Origin: an uncultured Christensenellaceae bacterium
GTDB lineage: Bacteria > Bacillota > Clostridia > Christensenellales > Pumilibacteraceae
Length of the DNA stretch: 64,000 nt
Direction: 5' to 3'
Assembly (NCBI GenBank): GCA_910587805.1
Contig: CAJUNM010000002.1
Span: forward strand, 1 to 64,000
The notes below the pieces were generated by a model. The model did not search any database, was not told where the DNA came from, and saw only the letters and a list, made by a program, of their open reading frames with translations. A program made the position numbers and the translations under genes. Each line of letters opens with the position of its first letter. Within the stretch, counting starts at the first letter, position 1. Shown piece by piece: positions 1-9,568 of the stretch.

Positions 1-165
1 GATAAACGCTGAAAGCATCTAAGCGTGAAACCCACCTCAAGATTAGATATCCCATTTACACGCAAGTGTAAAGTAAGACTCCATGTAGACGACGTGGTTG
101 ATAGGTCGCAGCTGTAAGTACCAAAAGTATTCAGGTGAGCGATACTAATTAGTCGAGGGCTTGAT
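1..165 (+). rRNA. 23S ribosomal RNA, 3' end (partial)
   Basis: The first 165 bases match the conserved 3' end of bacterial large-subunit rRNA: the GCTGAAAGCATCTAAGCG block near 9-26 and the closing ATACTAATTAGTCGAGGGC segment at 142-160. The gene enters from outside the window, so only its end is present. The 3' boundary is placed by analogy at the end of GGGCTTGAT and could be a few bases off. A spacer of about 147 bases separates it from tRNA-Asn; I see no gene in it. Confidence 0.95.
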
Positions 166-312
166 CATAACCATTGCCTATAAGAGGCATTGCAAGATTA
201 AACCCACTTGTTAAGTTATATGTAGTTGCCTTTGTTTGACGGGGGCGGAGCGTACATTTAATCAAATATACATTCCGCATAGAGCTTGTACAAAGAGAGG
301 CAGAGAGCGTAA

Positions 313-388
<76 letters not shown>

Positions 389-389
389 T

Positions 390-506
390 TGCGGTGGTCA
401 TGTCGTAGGGGTCACACCTGTTCACATTCCGAACACAGAAGTTAAGCCCTATGGAGCCGATAGTACCTGTCGGGCAACTGACCGGGAGGGTAGGTAGCTG
501 CCGCAT
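390..506 (+). rRNA. 5S ribosomal RNA
   Basis: About 117 bases with the typical 5S closing stem (TGCGGTGGTC at the start, GCTGCCGCA at the end) and the conserved internal CCGAACACAGAAGTTAAGC segment. It follows tRNA-Asn almost directly and is followed by an intrinsic terminator. Boundaries are accurate to a few bases. Confidence 0.95.
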
Positions 507-512
507 TTAACT

Positions 513-544
513 AAAGACGTCCTAATAAAATAGGGCGTCTTTTC
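513..544 (+). terminator. Rho-independent terminator of the rRNA operon
   Basis: AAGACGTCCTA pairs with TAGGGCGTCTT around an A-rich loop and runs straight into TTTTC. It lies just after 5S rRNA. Confidence 0.9.
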
Positions 545-831
545 TTGTGCGAAAAACGCTTGTCTACAATAAAAAACCTATTTTTACGTTGAGAGTGTCC
601 GAGGAACAATTGCGTGAGAAGGTATTTTAGCGATTATCGCCGCATTGAGGTTTTTTTACCTATGTCTCAGAATAGCCTGCGGCTGCTGCGTGTGACAAAA
701 AAGTAGCCGCTATGCGGCATTAAAATCGATATTACGCCTTCGCCTGTCGGTATAAAATATTTCATATACCTATTGACAAAACGTTCGATTCGTGGTATCA
801 TTTTAGTACAAACATTCAAGCGGAGCGAAAA
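545..831. other. Intergenic region with repeat copy A and a promoter
   Basis: No gene is seen. The stretch holds copy A of the dispersed intergenic repeat: a fragment around 631-650 and the hallmark CCGCTATGCGGCATTAAAATC at about 705-725. The promoter of the response regulator follows at 773-801. Confidence 0.7.
773..801 (+). promoter_or_regulatory. Sigma-A promoter for the LytTR two-component genes
   Basis: TTGACA at 773-778, a 17-base spacer and TATCAT at 796-801, about 30 bases before the start codon at 832. Confidence 0.8.
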
Positions 832-1539
832 ATGATAAACGTTGCGATAGTCGAAGACAGCGACGCCGACGCGAACGTACTGTGCGAGTATGTGCGACGT
901 GCGGTCGCGGAGCTTGATCGAGCGTGCGAAATAAGCGTGTTCGAGCGGTCGAGCTTGTTTCTCGACGGTTATCGCGGGAATTACGACGTAGTGTTCATGG
1001 ACATAGAATTGCCCGATATTGACGGCATGGAAGCGGCAAAGCGTTTACGCGCAGTCGATCCCGACGTTGTGCTTATATTCGTTACCAACATGTCGCAGTA
1101 TGCCGTGGGCGGTTATGCCGTGGACGCGATGGACTTTATGGTCAAGCCCGTGTCGTACGATAATCTCAAGCTCAAGCTTATGCGCGCGGTCAAACGCATA
1201 GAGAGCCGCAAGCAAGAAAAGCTCGTCATTCAAGGCAAGACGGGCGCGCAGGTCGTCAATATCCCGTCGGTGCGGTATATAGAGGTACTCAATCACAAGC
1301 TCACTATCTACACCGTGAACGGCGCGATCTCTGCTATCGGCTCGCTCAGCAAGATAGAAGACAAGCTCAAAGACTTCGCGTTTTCGCGGTGCAACAATTG
1401 CTATCTCGTCAATCTCGATTACGTTACGGGCGTTGACGATTACACCGCGTATATCGGCAAAGACGCGCTGTCCGTGAGCCGTTCGCGCAAAAAACAGTTT
1501 CTCAAAGACATTGCCGATCATCTCGGCGGGCATGTTTGA
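832..1539 (+). CDS. LytTR-family response regulator (AgrA/LytR type)
   Basis: A 235-residue two-domain regulator. Residues 1-115 form a CheY-like receiver with the acidic pocket E8/D9, phospho-acceptor D57 in VFMDIELP, T85 and K105 in the KP motif. Residues about 130-232 form a LytTR DNA-binding domain (IRYIE-like VRYIEVLNHKL, then FSRCNNCYLVNLDYV). Such regulators are phosphorylated by a membrane GHKL kinase and bind imperfect repeats upstream of targets. The kinase is the next gene, 57 bases away, so the two form an operon. The carbohydrate lipoprotein/GH3 genes downstream are plausible targets; this is inference from position only. Purine-rich GGAGCG precedes the ATG. Confidence 0.93.
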   Translation: MINVAIVEDSDADANVLCEYVRRAVAELDRACEISVFERSSLFLDGYRGNYDVVFMDIELPDIDGMEAAKRLRAVDPDVVLIFVTNMSQYAVGGYAVDAMDFMVKPVSYDNLKLKLMRAVKRIESRKQEKLVIQGKTGAQVVNIPSVRYIEVLNHKLTIYTVNGAISAIGSLSKIEDKLKDFAFSRCNNCYLVNLDYVTGVDDYTAYIGKDALSVSRSRKKQFLKDIADHLGGHV

Positions 1540-1596
1540 GCGTACCGAGCACAGATCGGCGAAACATAAAAGCAATAACCCGAAAAGAGGAAAAAC

Positions 1597-2961
1597 TTGT
1601 ACGAAATAGGTCCGATGTTTTGGTATAAACTCGTGTTTATGACCGAACTCATAGCGGCGGATGCGACGATCGTTTACCGATTGCGGCGCAGAAAATATTT
1701 CCCGCTGCGGCTCGTGCTGTCGCTTATAGGCTGTTACGGTCTTGCGCTTGCCGTGCCGTTCGGCGAAGGCGCATGGTGGAGCATCGTCATGTTTCTCGCG
1801 CTGTTCGCAATATCGACGGGCGCGGTTGCCGTATGTTTCAAAGAGCGCCCGATAAAAATACTGTTTTGCGCGGTGGCGGCTTATACGTTGCAGCACATCG
1901 CGTTCGAGATTTTCGATTTTTTGGCGATAGCAATGGGGTTCAGCAATGCGGAAAACGTTATCGGCAGCGGCTCGATCGGTTTCATGATGATCTACGGCGC
2001 AAGCTCGAATACGATAAACGTAAACCCGTTCACTTTGCTTGTGTACTTGTTCGTTTACGGCATCACGTACTTTTTCGGATTTTTGTTTATACGCAGTCGC
2101 ATAAAAGCGGGCGATTTCGGCGCGGATAATATCAAAACGTTCGTTATAGCCGGCGTGATACTGTTTTTCGACGTAATAGTCAGTTCGGTTATCGCGGCGT
2201 ACCGCGCCGTCGATTTCAGCAAGACGTACATGCTGTTTCTCGACGCGTTTAATATTTTCTGCTGTTTGTTCGCGCTGTATCTGCTGTTCGACGTCGACGA
2301 CAGACACAAGCTCCGAACCGATCTATACACTGTCAAGCGACTGTGGAAAGAGAAGGAAGAACAGTACAATCTGAGCAAGTCCAATATCGAGCTTATCAAT
2401 CAAAAGTGTCATGACTTAAAGCATCAGATCCGCACCATAGGCAAGCGCGGCGAGCTTGACAAGGAAGTAGTAAAAGAAATAGAGGACGTAATATCCATTT
2501 ACGATTCGCCCGTGCGCACCGATAACGAGGCGCTCGACGTTATACTTACCGAAAAGAGCTTGCTTTGCAACAGTATGGGCGTCAAGCTCTGCTGTATTAT
2601 CGACGGTAAAAAACTCGGGTTCATGACCGACGCCGATCTTTACGCATTGTTCGGCAATATAATAGACAATGCGATAGAGGCAGTGGAAAATCTCGACGAG
2701 GGCAAGCGCACCATCAGTCTGTCGGTCAAGGAAACGAACGGGTTTCTCGTAGTCAATATCCATAATTATTACAACGGAGTATTGCGGTTCGAGCACGACA
2801 AACTTCCGCAAACTACCAAGCGCGACAAGGCGTATCACGGTTACGGCATGAAAAGCGTAAAAATGCTGTGCGACAAGTACGGCGGCGAAATGTCCATACA
2901 TACGGAAAACAGCGTTTTTAATCTCAATATCCTTTTCCCGATGCACAAGGAAAAGCGGTAA
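1597..2961 (+). CDS. GHKL-domain sensor histidine kinase (AgrC-like)
   Basis: A 454-residue membrane kinase. The first ~230 residues hold about six hydrophobic segments with short loops. A coiled linker follows, then the phospho-acceptor helix around KCHDLKHQIRT (His in HDLKH), and an HATPase_c_5 domain with N-box NIIDNAIEAV and a glycine-rich GYGMKSVKML segment. These are the marks of the peptide- or signal-sensing HPK10 kinases that pair with LytTR regulators, as here. The start is TTG at 1597, chosen because GAGG lies 6 bases upstream; ATG at 1615 is an alternative. No signal-peptide (AgrD-like) gene is seen nearby. Confidence 0.92.
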   Translation: MYEIGPMFWYKLVFMTELIAADATIVYRLRRRKYFPLRLVLSLIGCYGLALAVPFGEGAWWSIVMFLALFAISTGAVAVCFKERPIKILFCAVAAYTLQHIAFEIFDFLAIAMGFSNAENVIGSGSIGFMMIYGASSNTINVNPFTLLVYLFVYGITYFFGFLFIRSRIKAGDFGADNIKTFVIAGVILFFDVIVSSVIAAYRAVDFSKTYMLFLDAFNIFCCLFALYLLFDVDDRHKLRTDLYTVKRLWKEKEEQYNLSKSNIELINQKCHDLKHQIRTIGKRGELDKEVVKEIEDVISIYDSPVRTDNEALDVILTEKSLLCNSMGVKLCCIIDGKKLGFMTDADLYALFGNIIDNAIEAVENLDEGKRTISLSVKETNGFLVVNIHNYYNGVLRFEHDKLPQTTKRDKAYHGYGMKSVKMLCDKYGGEMSIHTENSVFNLNILFPMHKEKR

Positions 2962-3005
2962 AATTACGGGTTACGCCCGTAAATCGACGGGTCACGAAAT
3001 TCGTA

Positions 3006-3034
3006 TTGAACTTTTTTAACTGAAAATGTATAAT
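3006..3034 (+). promoter_or_regulatory. Sigma-A promoter for the lipoprotein-GH3 operon
   Basis: TTGAAC at 3006-3011, a 17-base spacer, consensus TATAAT at 3029-3034. The leader is about 65 bases to ATG 3105. This promoter separates the surface operon from the two-component genes. Confidence 0.85.
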
Positions 3035-3104
3035 AACGGCGTAATCTCGGATTATGTCGTTTTTATGTACGGAATCCGCAGATAAAATACATGGAGGAGA
3101 ATGT

Positions 3105-6100
3105 ATGAAAAAATCCAAGTTTTTAAGCGTATTAGCCATAGTAGTTTCATGCTTGATGGCTTTGGTCGCGTGTAAACCGACATCGACGGGGGGGGGTACA
3201 ACGCCTGTCAAAAAGCCTAAAGACGGCGACGTATGTATAGAACTCGACATCAAAAAGATGCCGACTAAACTTACATATAAGGAAGGCGAAAAATTCAACC
3301 CCGCGGGGCTTTTGTTCGACGCCGTATATCAAAACGGTTTCGACGGAGATACGGGACTCATAGGCGCGGACCTCGACGGATTCAAGCCGACGGGACCGCT
3401 CGCGGCGAGCGTTAAACAAATCGAATTGATATTCGAGGGATTCAGCAAGTTTATCGACATAACCGTTGTTCCCAAAACTCTTACGGGAATGGAAATAACG
3501 CGCGAGCCGGACATAAAGTCTTATTTCGTGGGCGATCCGCTCGATTTATCCGGTCTCACCGTCAAGGCGACGTATGAGGAAGGCGAGGTCGAGAGCGAGA
3601 TCAATTATACAGTTACGGACAAAAACGGCAAGGAATATAAGCAAGGCGATATTTTGGAAGACGCGCTCGGCGTTACCGATCTCACCGTAACCGTGAAGTC
3701 CGGCGAAGTGAGTAAATCCGATACGTTTCCCATTGCGGTCTATCGCGGTCTTACCATCCAAGCCGAAGATTATTTCGATTCGAGCGCGGAAGGCGCGGAG
3801 AGACCGACGGATAAGAGCTATACGATTCTGCGCGGAAAAGCTATAAAAGAACTCGTCAAAACCGACTGCACTTTTACGGGCACGGGTTACATAGGCAACG
3901 TATCGCGCGGCGTAGAGATAGAGTTTAATATTTACGCCGAGGAAGCGATAGAAAACGCCGACCTCGTACTCATGGCTTCATCCACTTGTCAAAGCAAAGA
4001 CGAGCAGAAAATGGACGACATGCAGTTCAATTTGCTTTACCGTGCGTATATCGATTACGGCGACGGCAAAGAAGAAATTTATTTCGATAACGATATAGTT
4101 ATAGAGGGCAAGCCGTATCCTCCCGCAAACTCGGGCGGAAACAAATGGACGAATTGGGCGGACGTTCCGTTCGTGCGAGTCGATTTGCCGCAAGGTTATA
4201 CGAAAGTAATAGTGGAGTGCATAGACTCGATAAAAGACGGCAAAGACGGTTCGGCAAGAACGCCCAACGTCGACAGGCTCGACGTGCGTGCGGTCGACGG
4301 CGACGACGAAGTGACGCGCGGCGATTACGTGACCGCAATGACGATAAAGAGCAATCCGACTAAGCTCGCGTATAAAGAGGGAGAAAAAATCGATCTCACG
4401 GGGCTTGTGTTCGATGCGGAGTACCGCAACGGCTTTGCGGGCGACAAAGATATGGGACCCGACAGGATCAATTCGTACACACCGAGCGGCGCGCTCACGG
4501 CAAACGATAATAAGATCGTGCTCAAGTTCAAGAATTGGACGGAAGAAATTCCGATCACGGTTGCCGCAAAGCAGATAACGAGTATCGCGCTTACACGCGA
4601 GCCGGACATTAAGGCTTACGCAAAGAACGGCAAGCTAAATCTCGGCGGGCTTATCGTGACGGCGACTTATGACGGCGGAACTACCGGAGCCGTTACGGGT
4701 TATACCGTAAAAGACAGTTCGGGCAAGGTTTATACCAACGGCATGACGCTCGATACGGTCGGCGAAATAACTCTGACGGTAGAGTACGGCGGCAAAACGA
4801 CCGCGCCGTTTACGATCACCGTTTCCGACGGGATTACCATGGAAGCGGAAACTTATCTTGCCGAAGGGGCGGAACGTCCTACCGACGCGAGCTATATGAT
4901 ATTTACCAAGGGCGACGCGCGAGAGGCGACCGGCAACGGCGAAAAATGTATCGAAAACATCACGCCCGCTTCCGCTAACAAAGCGGCGACCAAGTTTGAA
5001 TTCTATATCTATTCCGATGTGGAGTATAAGGCGGCGGACATTGTTTTCGTTATGGCAAGCACCAATAACAACGGCTCGAACGTAATGGGCAATACGCCGT
5101 TCGATAAGGTGTTCAAGGTTTCGGTAGGCGACGGAGACGCCGAAAAGCAGCTCGAAATCGATAAAAAGCTTGTAATAGGCGGCAAAGAAGTACCGAGCGG
5201 TATGAGCAGATGGTTCTTGTGGACGGAAGTCAATGTCGGAAAGACGGACATTGTCAAGGGCTTTAACAAAATAACTCTCGAATGTATCGGACAATATAAA
5301 TGCGGCGACAACGCAAACAGAACGGCTAACTTCGATAAGCTCATAATCCGCGCGAATTCCGACGTAAATACCGAGGGCAAAACGCTTAAATCTGTGTCCG
5401 TGGTAAAGGCGCGCACGTACTACGAAAAGAACGCCAAGCTTGACTATAAGAACATTCAAGTGCGCGCGGAATACACGGACGGCGCCGTAATAAGCAATGC
5501 CCATAACTTCATCGTCAAAGACTCGAGTGGAAAAGAGTATCATGACGGCGATTCGCTCGGCGCGGATAAGCGCGACATAGAGCTGTTTGCCGAGATCACG
5601 GACGGCACAAACGTAAAGCGCGACGCGTTTACGATACATGTGGCGACCGATCCCAAAATTCGCGTCGAAGCAGAAAACAGAACGATTTCCGAAAACTCGA
5701 GCTACACCGTGATAAACGGTACGGTTGGCGACAACAAGGATTGCAAGGTAAACACCAACGTCGCCAACGCGAGCGGTAAAGGTGTAATAGAGAGCATAAA
5801 CAAAATCGGCTTGACGATCGACTTTATGGTGTACAGCGAATCGGCGGTGAATAATGCGGCGATCGTACTCAACGCAAGCACGCTCGACAGAGGAAGCGGC
5901 TTTAACTACGACGTCAGGTTCGACAAGCTGTTCGAGCTTTATATCGACGATGTAAAAGCAGACGTGGGCGACGCGATGATATTCGGCAGAGACGCAAACG
6001 GCGACAGCGGATGGTTCTTGTTCACCGACAGCGAGCTTTGCAATGTCAATCTCAAAGCGGGCTTTACCAAGATAACGCTTAAAGTTATCGGTAAAGTCAG

Positions 6101-6161
6101 AGACACAAACAGCGGAGTCGAGCGCGTTTCCAATATCGACAGCCTCGACATCAGATATTAA
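3105..6161 (+). CDS. Secreted lipoprotein with three Ig-like plus carbohydrate-binding-like repeats
   Basis: A 1018-residue lipoprotein. The signal peptide ends in lipobox LVAC with C23 as the lipidated residue. The body repeats a unit of about 320 residues: a Big_3-like Ig domain (first copy begins KLTYKEGEKF, second KLAYKEGEKI), a second Ig-like stretch (TGMEITREPDIKSYFVGD and relatives), then a CBM6/35-like beta-sandwich opening with EAED/EAET/EAEN. It probably binds polysaccharide at the cell surface and works with the GH3 enzyme encoded 12 bases downstream. ATG 3105 was chosen over an upstream ATG at 3054 because GGAGGA lies 5-7 bases before it and it starts the signal peptide. A run of nine G (3188-3196) sits just after the lipobox codons. 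The ligand cannot be named. Confidence 0.85.
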   Translation: MKKSKFLSVLAIVVSCLMALVACKPTSTGGGTTPVKKPKDGDVCIELDIKKMPTKLTYKEGEKFNPAGLLFDAVYQNGFDGDTGLIGADLDGFKPTGPLAASVKQIELIFEGFSKFIDITVVPKTLTGMEITREPDIKSYFVGDPLDLSGLTVKATYEEGEVESEINYTVTDKNGKEYKQGDILEDALGVTDLTVTVKSGEVSKSDTFPIAVYRGLTIQAEDYFDSSAEGAERPTDKSYTILRGKAIKELVKTDCTFTGTGYIGNVSRGVEIEFNIYAEEAIENADLVLMASSTCQSKDEQKMDDMQFNLLYRAYIDYGDGKEEIYFDNDIVIEGKPYPPANSGGNKWTNWADVPFVRVDLPQGYTKVIVECIDSIKDGKDGSARTPNVDRLDVRAVDGDDEVTRGDYVTAMTIKSNPTKLAYKEGEKIDLTGLVFDAEYRNGFAGDKDMGPDRINSYTPSGALTANDNKIVLKFKNWTEEIPITVAAKQITSIALTREPDIKAYAKNGKLNLGGLIVTATYDGGTTGAVTGYTVKDSSGKVYTNGMTLDTVGEITLTVEYGGKTTAPFTITVSDGITMEAETYLAEGAERPTDASYMIFTKGDAREATGNGEKCIENITPASANKAATKFEFYIYSDVEYKAADIVFVMASTNNNGSNVMGNTPFDKVFKVSVGDGDAEKQLEIDKKLVIGGKEVPSGMSRWFLWTEVNVGKTDIVKGFNKITLECIGQYKCGDNANRTANFDKLIIRANSDVNTEGKTLKSVSVVKARTYYEKNAKLDYKNIQVRAEYTDGAVISNAHNFIVKDSSGKEYHDGDSLGADKRDIELFAEITDGTNVKRDAFTIHVATDPKIRVEAENRTISENSSYTVINGTVGDNKDCKVNTNVANASGKGVIESINKIGLTIDFMVYSESAVNNAAIVLNASTLDRGSGFNYDVRFDKLFELYIDDVKADVGDAMIFGRDANGDSGWFLFTDSELCNVNLKAGFTKITLKVIGKVRDTNSGVERVSNIDSLDIRY
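3188..3196 (+). repeat. G9 homopolymer in the lipoprotein coding sequence
   Basis: Nine consecutive G encode the glycines after CKPTST. One-base slippage would end the reading frame shortly after the signal peptide. Confidence 0.9.
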
Positions 6162-6173
6162 AGGAGAGAATAT

Positions 6174-9100
6174 ATGAACAGCAATAAGAAATTCGCATTG
6201 CGCACGGGTCAAATAGTTTTTATAGCTATAGCCGTGCTCGTATGCGCGATAATGATAACGATAGATTGCCTTTCCAATAAGTATTCCGCGATCATCTCCA
6301 CATTCCTCGGCACTGCCGAGCGTTTGGAAGAGGGCGACAGCGAAAAAGTGGAGGAGAGTGCAAAGAGCGGCGACGAAGTCGTGCGCAACATCGCCAACGA
6401 AGGCGTAGTGCTCATGAAAAACGACGGTATACTGCCGCTTTCGGCAAACGAGCGCAACGTCAATATCTTCGGCTGGGGCGCGACGGACGCGGGATTTTTG
6501 CTCGTCGGCAACGGTTCGGGGCGTTCGTACGTTCACCCCGATAACCGTGTCGGATTTTTGAAAGCGTTCACCGATAACGGGTTCAAGTACAACGAGGAAG
6601 TTATCGGCATTTACGAAAAATGGCGCAAGTCCGAGGATAAAGACTGGGGCGAATCCGCCGATTGGGGCAACAGATACAGAACCAAACTCAAAGAGCCTGT
6701 GACCGCCGAGAAATTCACGACCGACGTTGTAGGTCGAGCAAAAGAGTTTTCGGACGTTGCTATAGTCGTGCTTTCGCGCTACAGCGGCGAATACATCGGC
6801 AGGCTTTCAGCAAAGCAAATGAAGTACAACCTTCCCGACGACGAAACGCGCGGATTCGGCGAAATATCCACCGAGGAAGAGTCGCTTATTAAAATGTGCA
6901 CGGCTAACTTCGGCAAAGTGATAATCATATTCAATACCGGTTCGATAATGGATATGACGTTCCTCGACGACGAAGCTAACTTTGGCAAGATCGGCGCGGC
7001 GCTCAACGTCGGGTATATGGGGCAGTCGGGTACGACAGCTATTCCCAAGATATTGTCGGGCGAAGTGAATCCGTCGGCTAAGCTTGCGGACACTGTAGTA
7101 TACAATCCCAAAGAGAACGAGATAGCGCGCATAAACGCGGACGGCAGCGATCTCGTTTACATAGAGGATATTTATCTCGGCTACAAGTTCTATGAAACGG
7201 CGGCGGTCGAAGGATACTTCGACGATAGATCGCTGTTCGGCAAGACGGGTTACGATGCGGTCGTTCAGTTCCCGTTCGGTCACGGTTTATCGTATACGAC
7301 GTTCGATTGGGAAATAGAAAAGCTTTCGCTCGAAGACGGAGCTACGCTCGAGAAAGACAGCGAAATAGAAATCAGCGTCAAGGTCACCAATACGGGTAAC
7401 GTTGCGGGCAAGGACGTAGTGGAGCTGTATTCCACGCCCGAGTATTTCGAGGGCGGAGTCGAAAAGGCGCACGTCAATCTCATAGACTTTGAAAAGACAC
7501 CCATGCTCTATCCCGCGAACGAGGCGAACGACGAAAAGCCCAATTCGGCTATCGTCACGTTTAAGCTCACGCCGTACGAGCTTGCGAGCTACGACTGCTA
7601 CGGGCTTAACAACAGCGAGACCGGCGCGACGGGCTGGATACTCGATATGGGCAAGGTCGAGCTTAAGCTCATGACCGATTCGCATAATCTCAAGGCGATG
7701 AAAGACGGTAATAAAAACACGATCACGTACCATGTGCGCGATCAGATAATCCGCTATCGCAAAGACCCGACGAGCAACGGACGCATACGCAACAGATTTA
7801 CGGGCGAGTTCGCTTACGGCGATTGCGCGCTCGACGGCAGCACCCTCGGTCTCGGTTGGAAGTACATGTCGCGCAGCGATTTTGCGGGCACCGTTCCCAC
7901 GACCAAATCGGGCGGAGTGACGGGCAAACTGCTCGCGCCGTACGCCGATTATCAGTACGAGATGTACGACTATTCGGAAATGCCGAAAATGGGCGTCGAC
8001 GCCAAGCAGCGGCTCGTGACCAAGGATGACGGCAGTTTTGCGGAACTCGGCGATCTCGACGGCACGAAAAAAGGCGCGAAACTGAAGTATAACGACGAAC
8101 TCATATTCAAGCTCGGCAATCCCGAAAATTATGATAACGACGAGATCTGGGCGCCTTTTCTCGATCAGCTCACCAAAGACGAGCTGCGCACTATGGTCGA
8201 GGACGGCGGCTACGGCTCGCGCGCGATCGCGAGCATAGGCAAAATAATTTGGTGGGACTACGACGGTCCGAGCGGATTCAACCGCACCAATCTTTCACCC
8301 AATGTCGAAGGCTCGAGAATGACCGCTTTCCCTGCGGAAAACCTCGTCGGTCAGTGCTGGAACAAGAAACTGCTTTATCAAGCGGGACAGATAATAGGCA
8401 TGGACGGTCAAAACTTCGGTATTTCCGGAATTTACGCGCCGTGCATCAATCTTCACCGCGAGATAATCAACGGCAGAAACTACGAATGTTACAGCGAAGA
8501 CCCCGTGCTCAGCGGCTATCTCGCCGCAAACTTCTCGCTCGGCGCAAAGAGCAACGGCGTGTACGTGTATCTCAAGCACCTTGCGCTGTACGACTCCTCG
8601 CCGTATACGAGCCAACGCGTTTGGTGCACCGAACAGAACTTCCGCGAAAACTATATGAAACCGTTTGAGATCGCCGTCAAAAAAGGCGGCGCGACGGGCG
8701 CAATGGCGTCGTTCAATAAGATCGGCGCGACTTGGGCGGGTTCAAACCAAGCGATGATCGACGGTATCATGCGCACGGAATGGGGCTTTAAGGGCACTAT
8801 CGTCACCGACTACGACGACGGCGGCGACAGCAACATGAAACTCCGCGCGGGCATACGCGGCGGGCTTAATCTACAGCTTAACCCGCTTTACGGCGAAGCC
8901 AAAACGAACGGCAGACTCGACACGTCCGACATTACGGATATGAACCTTGCCCGCGAGAGCGCGAAGTCGATAGTTTATACGGAATGCAACGCGTATTGGT
9001 ACGCGAAGAACGTCGCCGAAAAAGGCGAGTATTCGATCACTATCGAAGGTCCGAAGGTAAACCAACAGGAATTCCGTTGGTGGATATTGGTAGTCGTGTT

Positions 9101-9425
9101 CATCAATATAATTTCGTTCGGCTTGTTGATCTGGTGGGGGCTTATGTGCTTCTTGCCGCGCAAAAAGAAAGCGGCGCTCGCTGCGGCAGATGCGAACGGA
9201 GAAACGCCGTTGAACGATATAGCCGAGCTTGACGCATTTGCGTCTGAAGAAACGGCAATGCCTGTCGAGTCGACCGCCGCGCCCGATGATGCGTCAGGCG
9301 AAACTGATGCTCCGAGTGAAACGGAAACGCCCGACGAAAAAATCGAAACGTCTGACGAAAAAGCGGAGAGCGACGAGCCTGCCGCGCCAGAAAGCAAAAA
9401 GCGTAAGACCAAGAATAACAAGTAA
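6174..9425 (+). CDS. Membrane-tethered GH3 beta-glycosidase with permuted domain order
   Basis: A 1083-residue enzyme of glycoside hydrolase family 3. The usual order is reversed. After an N-terminal membrane segment (about 14-34) comes the GH3 C-domain (NEGVVLMKND, GNGSGRSYVHPD) and a fibronectin-like domain (about 400-480). The TIM barrel follows (about 660-930), with GRNYECYSEDP, YLKHLALYD and the nucleophile Asp 879 in TIVTDYDDGG. A second membrane segment (about 966-988) is followed by a ~95-residue Ala/Glu-rich tail. Two membrane segments put the catalytic part outside and both ends inside the cell. Reversed GH3 order is known from rumen Butyrivibrio and Ruminococcus beta-glucosidases; double anchoring is less usual. 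AAAGGAG precedes ATG. It is co-transcribed with the lipoprotein. Substrate is unknown. Confidence 0.88.
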   Translation: MNSNKKFALRTGQIVFIAIAVLVCAIMITIDCLSNKYSAIISTFLGTAERLEEGDSEKVEESAKSGDEVVRNIANEGVVLMKNDGILPLSANERNVNIFGWGATDAGFLLVGNGSGRSYVHPDNRVGFLKAFTDNGFKYNEEVIGIYEKWRKSEDKDWGESADWGNRYRTKLKEPVTAEKFTTDVVGRAKEFSDVAIVVLSRYSGEYIGRLSAKQMKYNLPDDETRGFGEISTEEESLIKMCTANFGKVIIIFNTGSIMDMTFLDDEANFGKIGAALNVGYMGQSGTTAIPKILSGEVNPSAKLADTVVYNPKENEIARINADGSDLVYIEDIYLGYKFYETAAVEGYFDDRSLFGKTGYDAVVQFPFGHGLSYTTFDWEIEKLSLEDGATLEKDSEIEISVKVTNTGNVAGKDVVELYSTPEYFEGGVEKAHVNLIDFEKTPMLYPANEANDEKPNSAIVTFKLTPYELASYDCYGLNNSETGATGWILDMGKVELKLMTDSHNLKAMKDGNKNTITYHVRDQIIRYRKDPTSNGRIRNRFTGEFAYGDCALDGSTLGLGWKYMSRSDFAGTVPTTKSGGVTGKLLAPYADYQYEMYDYSEMPKMGVDAKQRLVTKDDGSFAELGDLDGTKKGAKLKYNDELIFKLGNPENYDNDEIWAPFLDQLTKDELRTMVEDGGYGSRAIASIGKIIWWDYDGPSGFNRTNLSPNVEGSRMTAFPAENLVGQCWNKKLLYQAGQIIGMDGQNFGISGIYAPCINLHREIINGRNYECYSEDPVLSGYLAANFSLGAKSNGVYVYLKHLALYDSSPYTSQRVWCTEQNFRENYMKPFEIAVKKGGATGAMASFNKIGATWAGSNQAMIDGIMRTEWGFKGTIVTDYDDGGDSNMKLRAGIRGGLNLQLNPLYGEAKTNGRLDTSDITDMNLARESAKSIVYTECNAYWYAKNVAEKGEYSITIEGPKVNQQEFRWWILVVVFINIISFGLLIWWGLMCFLPRKKKAALAAADANGETPLNDIAELDAFASEETAMPVESTAAPDDASGETDAPSETETPDEKIETSDEKAESDEPAAPESKKRKTKNNK

Positions 9426-9453
9426 CCGAAATAATATAAACCTCGATATACGG

Positions 9454-9490
9454 ATCGGCGAAGTCGTAAATGCGTCTTCGCCGATTTGTC
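9454..9490 (+). terminator. Candidate terminator after the GH3 gene
   Basis: A perfect 10-bp stem (ATCGGCGAAG with CTTCGCCGAT) around a 12-base loop, followed only by a short T-containing tail. It ends the surface operon before the yggS promoter. Confidence 0.6.
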
Positions 9491-9533
9491 ATGTGCGGCT
9501 ATAAAAACGCAAAAAATCGGTTATATAAAACAG

Positions 9534-9562
9534 TTGATTTACTAACGGTTTTGTTGTATAAT
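9534..9562 (+). promoter_or_regulatory. Promoter placing +1 at the yggS start codon
   Basis: TTGATT at 9534-9539, a 17-base spacer and TATAAT at 9557-9562. Only 6 bases separate TATAAT from GTG 9569, so initiation is expected at the start codon and the mRNA would be leaderless. Confidence 0.75.
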
Positions 9563-9568
9563 ATAACC

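Noticed and set aside
1045..2307. A 420-codon open frame on the minus strand across the two-component genes
   Set aside because: It is antisense to two well-supported genes, has no domain or ribosome site, and its Arg/His/Tyr-rich composition is that of a frame shadow.
4635..6536. A 633-codon minus-strand frame over the lipoprotein and GH3 start
   Set aside because: Shadow frame: no recognisable domain, biased composition, and it crosses the boundary of two real genes.
9470..9568. N-terminal extension of YggS from ATG 9470
   Set aside because: The ATG lies in the loop of the upstream terminator and before the promoter; the extra residues do not fit the family.
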